Source: Alisma plantago-aquatica
Taxonomy: Eukaryota > Streptophyta > Magnoliopsida > Alismatales > Alismataceae
DNA: 64,000 nucleotides
Assembly (NCBI GenBank): GCA_963693085.1
Contig: OY856412.1
Coordinates: forward strand, 1,060,658,244-1,060,722,243
Direction: 5' to 3'
Shown: positions 21,137-32,122 of the stretch, piece by piece
Position numbering within the stretch: the stretch's first letter is position 1
How the letters are laid out: every line of letters begins with the position of its first letter
The notes under the pieces: model-generated
Databases searched by the model: none
What the model saw: the letters and a program-made list of their open reading frames with translations, nothing else
Told to the model about the DNA's origin: nothing
Made by a program: the position numbers and the translations under genes

Positions 21137-21842
21137 TGTTGGTATATGTATGCCCGTAGAGCCATCCCAAGCGATTGCATGGAGTCGGATATTAATTAAT
21201 CAATTAATGTGATTATTTGGTTAATTAATGAATTTCGGAATATTCTAATTAATCCACGAGCGTTTTAATTAACGCAACGTTTCTATTCACCGATGGGTTC
21301 AGGAAACCCTATTTCCCTTCGTATCCTGTTTAAAGGAGGATTGACGGCTGATATCTATATAAGATAGATATAGGTTTTTCAGTTTACGCTCACGCACGTA
21401 AACCTAGCCGTCGCCGTCCTTAGGAGAGAAAGGAGAGCAACGTGCCGCTAGCACGCCGCCACAGAGACACACTCCTTCCCGCCGGCTTGAGAAGCGTGAC
21501 GTGGAGTTCTGTCCATCCGCGTGGACGAAGTAGAGACACAGACGCCTTGACGCCTGCGTTCAGAGGACGTCGACGACCTCCTGTACGCGCTACGAGCGGC
21601 GGACATCACTGCCGCAAAGGAGCACCGTCGGATCAACCTGCGACAGCGAACGGGAGAGAAGATCCGTCCGTGTTTGACAAGCAGCGTTGCACCGTCGTGT
21701 AACGGGACATCGCCGGACTTGCTCCGCGATAAGGTATATCCCACAAACCTGTTTCCGAATACGCTGTTATCGACGAGATCCTGTTTTGGGTACGTGGATT
21801 TTATCGCTTCCTCCGCGCATGTTTTCTCCACAAAACCCAACA
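21137..21842 (+). mobile_element. Ty1/copia-type solo LTR (706 bp), TSD GTTAC
   Basis: Begins TGTTGG and ends CCAACA, perfect 6-bp inverted termini. It is flanked by GTTAC at 21132-21136 and 21843-21847. The start TGTTGGTATATGTATGCCCG resembles Angela/Tork LTR starts. The first half is AT-rich (U3); the region after the TATA box is clearly GC-rich, unlike the surrounding DNA. No internal domain or second LTR exists, so it is the product of LTR-LTR recombination. Plus orientation is inferred from the TATA box. Confidence 0.93.
21355..21363 (+). promoter_or_regulatory. TATA box of the copia solo LTR
   Basis: CTATATAAG, 218 bp into the LTR, followed by the GC-rich leader. It could drive transcription into the 3' part of the host element. 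Confidence 0.65.
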
Positions 21843-22285
21843 GTTACTGGCAACAAACCTTCCTGAAGGAACAATAAGCATCTATAACAGTTCTGACAGC
21901 CAATTTGATCCTAACCAGAATCAGTATGCTATGACAGCTAACACACCCACGGAGGAGGTAGCAAAGGAATGTGCTGACAAACTACACAATCTTTTAAGCA
22001 AGCAAACAAGGGTGTACGATAAAGAACACTTTCATCGCCCAGCCTTCAGCCACAGATGCCCCCAGCAGCTCCGAGAATCAAACAAGTGTGGTTTCCATGT
22101 CCTCTACTAGATGTGCACCCTCTCTTTTTTGGAAGACCATTAGAGGACATGACGGACGTGGATTACCACGCTCTACGTGGAAAGTTCGCAGCTAATATTC
22201 TCCGAACGCATGGAGCTAACAAAGGACTAACAGAAGCATCATGTCCTTGTCTATGTACTTCTCAACCTATCACTTTGACACTCTG

Positions 22286-23440
22286 AGGACATAGTGAGTG
22301 ATAAGTTAGGGGGTACACTAGACAAGGGCGAGGTATCATTTTTCAACCCTTCTCCCTCTGGTTTTTTTCACTCCTATTTTTCTATGCATTGTTTTTTTAT
22401 CTTTCTTTTCACATTTAGACTTTTTCAGTAATTTCTTTGATAGAATAAAACTTGTACATACGTATAACATCACTATTGGAAAAGGTCACCCCCAGCTAAA
22501 TTTAGAATCAAATTAGTCCTCAAAATGCAATAACAGAAAAAGCATTTAGTCATGAAATGGTGAATTAATAAATTACTTTTACACTCAATTTCCATGCTTT
22601 TGCTTCAACCCTACTCCAGACTCTCCACAAGTTAACATCATAGCTGAAGCCAGCCAAAACTCTCTCAAGGACGGGAGGGAACCAGGTGAGATCCAAATCA
22701 AGGAACCTTGCAAGTGGACCACCAAGTATGAAACTAAAATAAGTGCATGTCAGGAGACTCCAAGAACAGTTTTCTTCTTTTCAAAAAAAAAAGGAGGCAT
22801 GGCAGCCCAAACAAAATCCCTAAATATCCAACTCCTAAGCCTGTGAGAATAAGAATAAAAGCCAAAGTGTTGAATAAAATCATGAGAGTTGTGCCACGCC
22901 TAAGGACCCGGCTGGTACATTCAACTGCCCACACAAAGGCAGATGTGTCGTGCACGGTAATGAGATCCTAAGGTCTCTGGATATATGAAAAAGCTGATAA
23001 AGGACTCGCCCGATCGGTACATTTAGCTACCCTTACAAAGGCAGATGTGTCACGCCCGGTAGTGAGATCCTAAAAGTTTAGATAAACCCTCCCCCACTAA
23101 AAGGGGGAGTTACACATCAGTCTTTAGCCAACCATCATGCCCATCTTAGTTTCCAGTAGGTTTTTCAAAGAAGTATAAAGCTGATCGTAGTTGAAAACAT
23201 GCACAGAATGCAATCTAGGTGAAGGTGGTCCCAATGCGAGCTATGTGATACGGAAGAAATCTGAGATCCACACAACTCCCAATACCTGAAAGAGTTAGTG
23301 CGAGCAGAAGCCCGATAAAACTCTAAGAGATCTCTGATTTAGAATTGAAGCAAGAGTATGGAAATCTTCACTAAATAAAATTGCCTCACCACTACATACC
23401 TTATCTCTATCTAGCTTGAGGACAAGCTAGACTCTAAGTT
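22286..23440. other. Element A 3' untranslated region
   Basis: No coding signal of any length. It includes a poly-T stretch, a short A-run, a pair of direct repeats (22914-23075) and the GAGGACAAGCTAGACTC block usual before Tat/Athila 3' LTRs. Confidence 0.6.
22914..23075. repeat. Two direct repeats, about 105 bp apart, in element A 3' UTR
   Basis: GGTACATTCAACTGCCCACA...AAAGGCAGATGTGTCGTGC..GGTAATGAGATCCTAA at 22914, and GGTACATTTAGCTACCCTTA...AAAGGCAGATGTGTCACGC..GGTAGTGAGATCCTAA at about 23019. The conserved block is about 58 bp. Confidence 0.8.
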
Positions 23441-23448
23441 AGGGGGGG
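23441..23448 (+). other. Polypurine tract of element A
   Basis: AGGGGGGG directly before the TGATAACC of the 3' LTR, the expected priming site for plus-strand DNA. Confidence 0.9.
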
Positions 23449-24398
23449 TGATAACCTCCCATTTTGCGATGTTATCTTACTAGTTTTCCTCAATTTTCCA
23501 TACTCTTTCTTAGTTAAATTATATAGAATCTTTAACTTTCCACCTTTTTGTAAATATACCATTAGATTAACTTCTCCTTTTCACTTCTTACAGAAAAGCA
23601 CAAAAAAAATTACAAAACCCCAAACAGTCCCAAGACCGAATGGAAGCTAAACGGTCCCAAGACCGAATGGAAGTTGAACGGTCCCAGAATCAAATAAAAA
23701 GCAAACGGTCCTGAGACCGTATGAAGCCAAACAGACCCAATACCAAATGGAGATCAACCGATTCCGAGACCATATGAAGCCACACGGTCCCAAGATCGAA
23801 TAAAGGTCAAACGGTCCCAAGACCGTGTGAAGCCAAATGGTCTCAAGACCGTATGAAGCCACACGGTCCCAAGACCGAATAAAGGTCAAACGGTCCCGAG
23901 ACCGTATGACGCCAAACGGTCCCAAGACCGAATAAAGGTCAAATGGTCCTGAGACAGTGTGAAGCCAAATGGTCCCAAGACCAAATGGAGATCAACCGGT
24001 CCCGAGATCGTATGAAGCCACACGGTCCCAAGACCGACTAAAGGTCAAACAGTCCTGAGACCGTATGAAGCCAAATGGTCCCAAGACCGAATGGAGATCA
24101 ACCGGTCCCAAGACCGTATGAAACCACACAACCCCAAGATCCAATGAAAGCAAACGGTTTCAGACCAAGAGGACTCAAACGGTCTCCAGACCGAGACAGT
24201 CCAAATGGTCTCCAAACTATGTGAAAATCCAAACGGTCTCCAAGACCGTTTGGACCCACATACCCCAAACCATTTAAGTCTCACTCAAAATCCTATAAAT
24301 AGAACCCAAAGCGGTCCTCAAAAATCATCAAGTCTTAGACGTCCTGAGGCTGCCTCTATTGTTTCAGAGCCATTCCATCCTTCACCCACTGCCCCGGG
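23449..24398 (+). repeat. 3' LTR of element A, left part
   Basis: Near-identical to the 5' LTR from 6536 (TGATAACCTCCCATTTTG, motif array, TATAAATA at 24294-24301, ATCATCAAGTCTT, GCCCCGGG). It stops at 24398, where element C begins. The last five bases, CCGGG, are the target duplication. Confidence 0.92.
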
Positions 24399-25277
24399 TG
24401 TAATATCCCTGACCTGGGATATGCCATAACCCTATAATTTTTTACTTAAGCAAGCTAATTAGATCCTTAATTTTACTTTGTGAAAAGTAATTAAGGCTCA
24501 AGAGGGACTTATGTTTCAATTTTGGTCTTGTTTGAATAATGTTGAAGCAATGTTTGCTTATTTTGGACTAAAGTGCAATTTACCCAATATGAGGGGTTAA
24601 CTTGCAAATGTTACTTGATAAATGTTCCTCAAGTTTCATGAGAATGAAGATGATTCCGGGGTATGGCTTTCATAAGCCTGAGTACCAAGAAAGAGTTGAT
24701 AAAGCAATGCTTGTGCATTAAAATCTAGTTTTGCTGTAATGTGCAATTTACCCAAAACATAGGGTTCAATATGCAAATTACCTCTTCCAGAGAGTCCCTA
24801 ATGTTTCTTGGCATCATTTAGAGAAAATAAAATGAGAGGGGCGTCTCATTTGTATCACTTTGAAGGAGAAAGAATCTTGATATTAAAATAATCAAGATTT
24901 AAGCATAATTGAAACCCTAATTCAATTTAATGCAAAAAAATAAATATATTAATTGAAGTGCCCTTCAACCAAAATTATAATGGTTGAAATCCATGTATGT
25001 GGACGTCCTTGTTCCTTGAAAAGGCTATGAAATATCTCAAGCAAGTGGATAACCCACTCACATTAAACAAAGAAAAAGTAATATCCACTAATTTTTGGAT
25101 ATTATTATTATAAGGGTTAAGGTGCTTAATTTATTTTCCTTTAAATTCATGGATAATGAAGAGGTTTGCAAAGGGAAATAGGATAGCTTCGTGGGAAAGG
25201 AGTTTATGGGGATATGTGGCATCAATTTGAGAAATTAAAGGAATTAATTACTACTATCTCTCTCATTGATTTTCCTT

Positions 25278-25286
25278 ATAAAATAA
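25278..25286 (+). promoter_or_regulatory. Candidate TATA box in LTR C1
   Basis: TATAAAATA, 880 bp into the LTR. The C2 counterpart is TATAAAAAC at 33009. A CCTGTAGGTAAGCTCC donor-like site follows about 100 bp later in C2 (33117); in C1 it is changed to GTAGTTAAGC. Confidence 0.5.
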
Positions 25287-25779
25287 CCACTTCCAACTCA
25301 ATTCAAAGGCTTTTTCGATCCTTCTTTCTCTTCTTGCTTGAAAAATGACCAAGGAAGATTAGGAGCATCAGTAGGATGACCCCCAACCTGTAGTTAAGCT
25401 CCATTATCTCTTTTCACCTTGATTTCATGATGGAAATAAAAATTCAATGCTTGATTTCTCCTTTTCTTCACTCAATCTTCAACTTTGGCCATTCATTTCA
25501 CTCAAAGACTTGAGAAAGAGCCTTGGGATAGTTGGAGGATTTTCTTCCACCATTGTTGACGTGAGCTTGGATCTTTGAAGCTTCTTGAAGGCGGGTTATA
25601 TAACTTGAACCCTTAATCATTGTTATTGAATTCAATTCCTCAATCCATTTTGTTCAATTATTCTTCTTGCAATCCCTTTGATTGATTGATGAAGCTATCA
25701 TGAATATGGTAGTATATTTCGTTGGGTTGAAGCTTGATGATGATGACATCATCCTAAGCACACACCTCAAAAGAAATTG

Positions 25780-26275
25780 GGCGCAAACGGTTTTAACATT
25801 TTGGTCCAATCGGTTTCACCCGGTTTGCAAACCGTTTGGAGTGGTTGACCGAATGGAGGGGGTTGACCACTTGAGGGGGGATTGCTGATGTGTTGAATAA
25901 TGATCTAATAGATTAAATTTATTGGTTTCTAAAGGTTCCATGATTGGATAATCTACTAATTGCAAACCCTAATTGAATCCTTTCGGTTTCAAGTTTACTT
26001 GGACCAAACGGTCTTGAAACCATTTTGGATCAAACAGTCTCAGGACCGTTTTGAGACCAAAGGTTGATTGTAATTGATGGATGAAATCCAATGGAGTTAG
26101 ACTGATGAACAATCAAAGGGTCAATTGATGGCCGATTCAACAAAGCAAAAAACCTAATCAATTTGATTGAAGGAAGCCTAAGTAATCCTTTTGGTTTTGA
26201 GGATGATTTGGCCCGAATGGTCTTGAGCAAGACCATTTGGAATCAAACGGTTTCAAAACCGTTTGGTGTTGAAAG
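25780..26275. repeat. AACGGT/ACCGTTTGG motif cluster in LTR C1
   Basis: Copies of CAAACGGTTTTAAC, GCAAACCGTTTGGAG, CCAAACGGTCTTGAAACC, CTCAGGACCGTTTTGAG and CAAACGGTTTCAAAACCGTT. The same core and inverted arrangement as in element A, although the LTRs are otherwise unrelated. The C2 copy at 33560-34170 holds more units. Confidence 0.85.
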
Positions 26276-26599
26276 GTCAAAATGGAATGAATGTCAAAAG
26301 TGATCAAATAATTTGGATATTTAAGGTGATGATTGATCCATTGATCCAATGGTTGATAATAATGATTATCAAAGCAAGATAAAGTCTATGAAACCCTAAA
26401 GTACATAGATGATTGGTACCTATAGAATGGTTAACTGTAAAAGTTTATCGAAGCAATAATTTAGTACACTATGTGAATCATAGTTGTATGTACTTGATGG
26501 AAAGGTTGATGTAACCTAATCAAGTTGAAAGGATGAGAGATAAGAGCTCATACATTAGTACTAATCATGTAGTAGTTAGGGTATGAGCCTTAGTAAAGA

Positions 26600-27760
26600 G
26601 ATCATGAAACCCTAATCGAGTAGGCTAATGAGCCCTAATCCTAATTTAGGGCAATTCTGAGTGAAACCCTAATTGTGGGAAATTAATTGAGTAACTCCAT
26701 TTTTAATAAGAACAACTTGCTCTAACCCTGATGAAGGGTGATGGTGTGTGAAATTCAAATCCTAATAATGGAATAGTGGTTAATATCCTAATAAGGAAAA
26801 TACCTAAAGTGGTTTATTATAGGAAAGTTTATAGTAAGCAATGACTTAACCATTAGACAGGTCCATATCATTATAGATAGTTGGACAATTCTAATGTGTG
26901 ACCTATGCACTACATGATACAGGTGATAGGTTAGTAGTTACAAGTATTAAGAGGGGAATGCCTTAATACAAAATAAGTTGGTGTAATCAGGTAAGTTAGA
27001 AGTGAAGAGTAAAGTGATACATCAAGATATGATAGATATCACATCTAGCACTTCAGAGTTGATATACCTTGATACACCTCAAATCCAATATACTTGGATA
27101 TAGAAAGACATGAAGTGTGTTATGTAAATTGTTAAGATGAAATGTAATGAATTTGATACAGTTTGATAAGTATAGGCTAACATACCTAGAGAATTGGGTT
27201 AATCCAAACTAATAAGTGTGATGCAATCATACCCTGGTAAGGATGAGAGATAAACTCATACCTTGATTTAATAATCTTTAAATGATATATGATGAGAACT
27301 AAAGCAAGAGTGAATACTTGTGATATCATTGGATGCTCCTAGAGGGGTGGAGCAATAAATTAGGATTGGATTGATAATATGAATATGAAACCCTAATTAA
27401 TGTGAATAAGTAACCCTAACCCTAATCTAGGGTAGTGGTGTAACCCTAATTAAGGGAGATGATATGAGAAACTCTAATTTAGGGTAACATAATGGAAAAC
27501 CCTAATTGGGATGAATAGTAAACCCTAATTGTGGGTAATTAAATGTAAACCCTGATCTAGGGTGATGCCATGTGAAATCCTAATCTAGGATGATGCCATG
27601 ATAATCTCTAATGCAGTGATATCATGTGAAACCCTAATTTCAGATTATAATGAATGAATCCCTAATCTTGGGCAATATGGTGATAAACCATAACCCTAAT
27701 TTGGGTAGTGGGATGAGTATCCCCACTTGACATGAAATGGGAAACCCTAACCCTGGTGAG
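26600..27760. repeat. Telobox-rich stretch (AAACCCTAAT) in LTR C1
   Basis: At least ten copies of AAACCCTAAT, TAACCCTAAT or AACCCTAACCCTAA, mostly in one orientation and often followed by an inverted partner ATCTAGGGT or ATTTAGGG. They are spaced by 20-60 bp and not contiguous, so this is not an interstitial telomere tract. Matching stretch in C2: 34495-35620. Confidence 0.8.
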
Positions 27761-29644
27761 GGAATAGTGGTGTTACCCTTGAATAGCATGGAACTGAAAT
27801 ATGATTGATATATTTGTTATCATATGTGCTAACCATGCCGGTATCATGAGATGATGAATATAGTCAGGTATGAGCTATGATGTTTTATTTATTAAAATTG
27901 TTTATTGGGCCTTGTGTGTCATCATATGCCTTTTTTCTTAGTAAGAGGTAACAAGAGATTTAATGAGCCTCAAATGCCATAAGAGATGCTTGTGTAACAA
28001 GTGTCATGTTTACCTTGGTCAGATGACCTGAAGGTTGATAGTTACCTGAAAAAGTGGTAACAATGCTCGGTGATGAGCTAAGGGTTTGAATACCCAGATT
28101 TGATAAGCATGATAATGATGTTTTTGAGAAATGAGAACTTCCAAGTGATGAGATAAGGGATTATGATCCCAATGCATTATAAGTTTTGGTAAGGTAGTTG
28201 ATAAGAGATTTATATGTCTCCTTGTAGCAATTGTCATAGTAATTACTGGTTGAGGACTTGACTGTTGTTAAAAGAATATGATAATGTACTTAATTATTTA
28301 AGTGAAATCATATCATGTAGAGCCTTGACCATAGATCCATCATCGTCAGTAATTGATGATGGTGAAATGGGTTGCTCTGCGGCATAACCTGGAGTGCATA
28401 CTTTTGAGTATGTGGGGGTAATGGGCGATTATATCCTTACGTACTAATGTAGGGTTGATGGAAGGTAAACATTAAACCTCTCAATCCTTCATTATATGTG
28501 TCGGGATGGATGTATCATGAATCTCCCAAAGTTGGGATGGATTTATCATAAATCTCCCAATAATATTAATACCTAATCGATGGAGATAAACATAAAATCT
28601 CTCAATTGCGAAGAGAGTGCAGCCTCCGTTGTAGCTCTATAGTGAAGTTGCCAGTATACCCTGGAAAGCTATTTAGTAGAGACACTAGATGTCCTACAGT
28701 TGACCTCACACTGACTGAGGAGGATGAGGTCATGGAAATCTGGTTCTTCCATTGACCTTGTATGGTACCAATTTTGACTTCGCAATGGTCGGTTGGAGTA
28801 TGAGTGGTATACCTCATCTCCTCAGGGCATAAGTGTGATTGAAAAAGTAATCAGTCGTATAGTATGTTTGCTTAAGGATTAAATACGAAAATCATTGGCT
28901 GGTGTTACATTTCTTTTATGCATCTTTAGTTGATAGATGATATACTTATGTTTCCTTGCATTTCTTGAAAAATAGATAGATGACGTATAATTCTATCATG
29001 CGTAGATGCTATGTTCTCCTTAAGAAAGGAGATTATCATATTCTGTTCATATAGGGATTGATACTGTTGTTAATATAAAAGAATTCATGCTCAGTTTCAT
29101 TCTGCTAATCTGCAATAATAATGTTTTTGGCAGAGAGTTATATCTCTCGCTGGGACAATTTTCAATTGTCTCACCGTCGTGGGATCCAACTTTTTCGGTA
29201 AATGCAGAAGAAGCAGGAACCTTATAGTAAGGGAAGAGCAGCAGTAGCAATAGGGACAACAGTGATAACTCAGGTGGAGGCACTGGCTGTCAAGTTTTGT
29301 ATAGAAAGTCCTATGTGTCGTCTTTGTACTCTCAGGTCCTCAGAGTCAGTAGTTGTTTTTAATGTATCAATCTGAGATTTTGGCTTGATGCCTCGATGTT
29401 ATTATACTACCTGTGTATAGTTTAACAAAGCAGATAAAGTTGTAATCCTTGATATGAAATGATACCAGAAATGTATCTGTGAACTAGAATGCAATGGAAT
29501 TACTTTGGTTCTTTTTGAAAGAGTTTTCCTTTGTTGGATCTCTTTTAAAAAGGTTTTAAATTTTAGTGATTTTCAGTAATCGCTGCTAATGAACGCTTCC
29601 GCTTAAGTAAATCATGTTTTTGTGAGTTGGATGCCACAGTTTAG

Positions 29645-29656
29645 TGGTATCAGAGC
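29645..29656 (+). other. Primer binding site of element C (initiator tRNA-Met)
   Basis: TGGTATCAGAGC, six bases after the LTR end, is the standard complement of initiator tRNA-Met. Confidence 0.9.
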
Positions 29657-29772
29657 TCTAGATTCACTGAGTCTACAGAGACATAGGACTAAGGTAGTAG
29701 AGTTTGTTCTAGTGTCTTCCAGTCTATCTGATAGTAACTTCTGCTCATAGGAGAAAGAAGTAAAGCTTGAAG

Positions 29773-30459
29773 ATGGCTGAGTCACACGAAGAACATACTG
29801 CAGAAAGCAACAATGTTATACCAGGAAGAGGTGCATGGGATCAGGCGAGAGTGGAACGACTGCCTGATAATCCCCAAGATGATCCAACTATGATAATAAA
29901 TCCTTCTTTAAATATCACTGTTGGGAAAATTAGGGAAAATATGATGTATTTAGTGGATCAAGCATTGGCAATACAACCTAGATTACCAGCCCCCAATGAT
30001 GAAATTCTGGATTTAAACTGAATCTGTGTACAAACTCAGTCTGCTAAAACAATCAATAATGATGAAAGGAATAGGTTACAACCTAAAATTAGGGTATGTT
30101 ATAGGTGTAGGAAACCTGGACATATCAGAAGAAATTGTCCAGAAGAGGAAAATAAAGAAAGATTTGAGAAAATGCCTATTCAAACTCAGGAACAGAGGTC
30201 TAGTAGTTCTAAAAAGAAGAATTTTTTGGTACCACCAGTACAACCAGAGTCTAGTGCACCAAGGAAATGGCTACCCATAAGGGGTAAAGGATCATCTGAG
30301 TCACAGTGGGAGACCAGAATTTGTTACCAATGTGGACAAGTAGGACATCTGGTAAGGGATTGCTCAGCCAGAAACATTATGGTGAATCAACCCCTGAGGC
30401 AGAATCAACAAGATAATCGTAAGAAACCATTTTCTAGTTGCACTCGAGGACGTGGATAG
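29773..30459 (+). pseudogene. Element C gag-like ORF with two CCHC zinc knuckles
   Basis: Start ATG 29773 (MAESHEEHTAESNN; an upstream in-frame ATG lies at 29767). The frame is open to a TGA at 30019-30021, then continues in the same frame to 30459. After the stop are CYRCRKPGHIRRNC (about 30090-30131) and CYQCGQVGHLVRDC (about 30322-30363), both CX2CX4HX4C nucleocapsid knuckles, and a Gln/Arg-rich tail ending TRGRG. The piece before the stop lacks a clear capsid core, so the ORF looks like a reduced gag. The TGA could be a decayed CGA. Its only likely role is RNA binding. No pol follows within the element. Confidence 0.8.
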
Positions 30460-32122
30460 ACGTCCCATGCAGGATCATCCACATCAAACAATAGAGCCTG
30501 GCATATGAATTAAGCTATGACCAGATTCTATGAAAAGAATCAGCCTGAGGCAATGAACAATCCACAAATCATGACAGGTTAGATAAAATAATGTCATTCT
30601 AATATGTCATTTTATGGTTTCCTGAGTTAGATTGAGAAAGTAATTTATTGAGCTTTCCTCAAATGGTCCTATGAGGACTTACATTTTGTGCAGTAACATT
30701 ATAGATGTTTTATATTGCATTTATCCTTGTAATGCATAGAAGAGATGCCTGTATAAGATCCAAGAATGTTAGATTCTATGTTTGTGATAATACAAAAAGT
30801 AAGGAATATGATGACATACAAAGTGCATACTACTTAATCTTAGTATTTGCATACCCTGGCCAGGTATACAACTATTGATGATAAAGTGAGTATGGAAACT
30901 CTTAGATTGTTATCATTTTGATTGCTCTGATCAAGTAATCATTCTAAGACAATCTAATGAGTATCATTAAATTAGAAATATGGTATAGATAAATGTGTCA
31001 TATCCTAACTATAAGAAAGAGAAATTTGAGATAATCTCATATCAATATGTGTGTATGAGGAAATAAAAAGTATGATCCTCATAAGATGAGAACGAGAACA
31101 AGGGAGGTGATCCCTATTCAATAAAGTTGTAAGCATAACAAAGAAAGGAATAATGATATGTGATCATCCTTATAAATTCCTATGTTGAGGGAAAGGAACC
31201 TAGGATGAGAGAAGAGTAAATGAATCATGAATAGCTGAAAAATTTAGGAGATAACAAGAGGGATATGATTCCTTATTTTCTTTCCTCTTAGGGACATGGA
31301 AATCAAGTGGGTCTTAGAACACTTGATGTACATAAGATAAAAATGTTTATCTGATAGGTACTTAGAAAAGTATCAGTTTATCCTAGACTTTGGTTCCAAA
31401 ATAAATATATGTGGAACAAGCAATGTCCTAGGATGGAAGTAAGATAAATAGGTGATGTGTTTTCAAGACATGTGACAGTATCTAAGAAATATCAGATGCT
31501 TTATGTTGGCTACTTGGAATGGTCAACCATGAAATCAGTCTAATTATATATAAAATAGTATGAATGTCACATGTTAGGGGTTTATGTTTTGCATAAACAT
31601 AACAACTAAAAATATCTTTAAAAGATAAATTATAATTGATAAGTAACCTCTTCCTATGATAAGAGGATGTACAACTAATAAGATAGTTAGTACAAGTAAT
31701 AAGAAAATCTAGTTTTGTGTCACCAGGTGTGATAGCACAACTGAGGTATGAAGAGACTTATAGTCTCAAGTGGGTGACAGAACATAATTGTGATCTTAAA
31801 AGAGAAATGTTGAATTACATAAGGAGTATGGGAGACTCCTCAGAAACAAGAATCTATTACATGAAATTGTGAAATAAAAAAATTGTAACCTGGCACATTA
31901 TTAACTCCACAGTCAATAATGAAAAGGGCAGTGGGGTATGTGTCATGTGTGATCGATTCTATGATAATCTTGTCTAGAAGAACTTTGTGTTGATCAAAAG
32001 TTCTATGGGGTCTCCATAACAATGAGATGTTATGAGGAGACATGATGATATTATGAATGAATAATATTTGTTTCCCTTTATCTAAGATTTCGAGGATGAA
32101 ATTCTTTTTTGGGGTTTATAAT
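30460..32122. other. Non-coding internal region of element C
   Basis: AT-rich sequence without coding signal over 1.6 kb. A short T/G-rich run (TTTTTTGGGG) lies about 10 bp before LTR 2. RT, RNase H and integrase are absent. Confidence 0.75.

Larger units (their letters stand above)
20611..22285 (+). pseudogene. Element A accessory ORF, Ulp1-like (C48) SUMO-protease domain, interrupted by a solo LTR
   Basis: The frame 20611-21136 contains LRLIMSRLYAEKDELIFLAE and DTLRETVQLQGFLSVSLMIA. It then reads VYMASAYMKEDLLK and IMIPFLHSEHWMLLL. The W.S...I..Y...L...TVY..S pattern and HW (His codon 21124-21126) are those of plant Ulp1-family cysteine proteases, which cleave SUMO or related peptides. A solo LTR follows. 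Past it, in the same frame, come IYNSSDSQFD (candidate Asp) and QQLRESNKCGFHVLYY, with catalytic-type Gln and Cys (Cys codon 22087-22089). A TAG at 22108 and a frameshift near 22140 precede the last part (EDMTDVDYHALRGKFAANIL). All triad positions are visible, so the copy was probably active once. The family link is by motif only. Confidence 0.72.
24399..29638 (+). repeat. 5' LTR of element C (5240 bp)
   Basis: Direct copy of 32123-37524. Order: AT-rich U3; TATAAAATA at 25278; AACGGT array 25780-26275; a long telobox-rich stretch 26600-27760; a block at 28320-28860; a conserved block AGAGAGTTATATCTCTCGCT...GTCTCACC...GTGGGATCC at 29129-29200; then TGTACTCTCAGGTCC at about 29320; end CCACA. 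No ORF of note. Confidence 0.93.

Noticed and set aside
21137..21842. Intron or GC-rich host gene fragment inside the Ulp1-like ORF
   Set aside because: TGTTGG/CCAACA ends, a 5-bp target duplication and a TATA box show an LTR; no GT-AG limits fit.
22740..22971. Short plus and minus frames around an A-run in the element A 3' UTR
   Set aside because: No recognisable domain, overlapping on both strands, located in untranslated sequence next to direct repeats.
26600..27760. Interstitial telomeric repeat
   Set aside because: CCCTAA motifs are dispersed among other sequence and never in tandem beyond two units.
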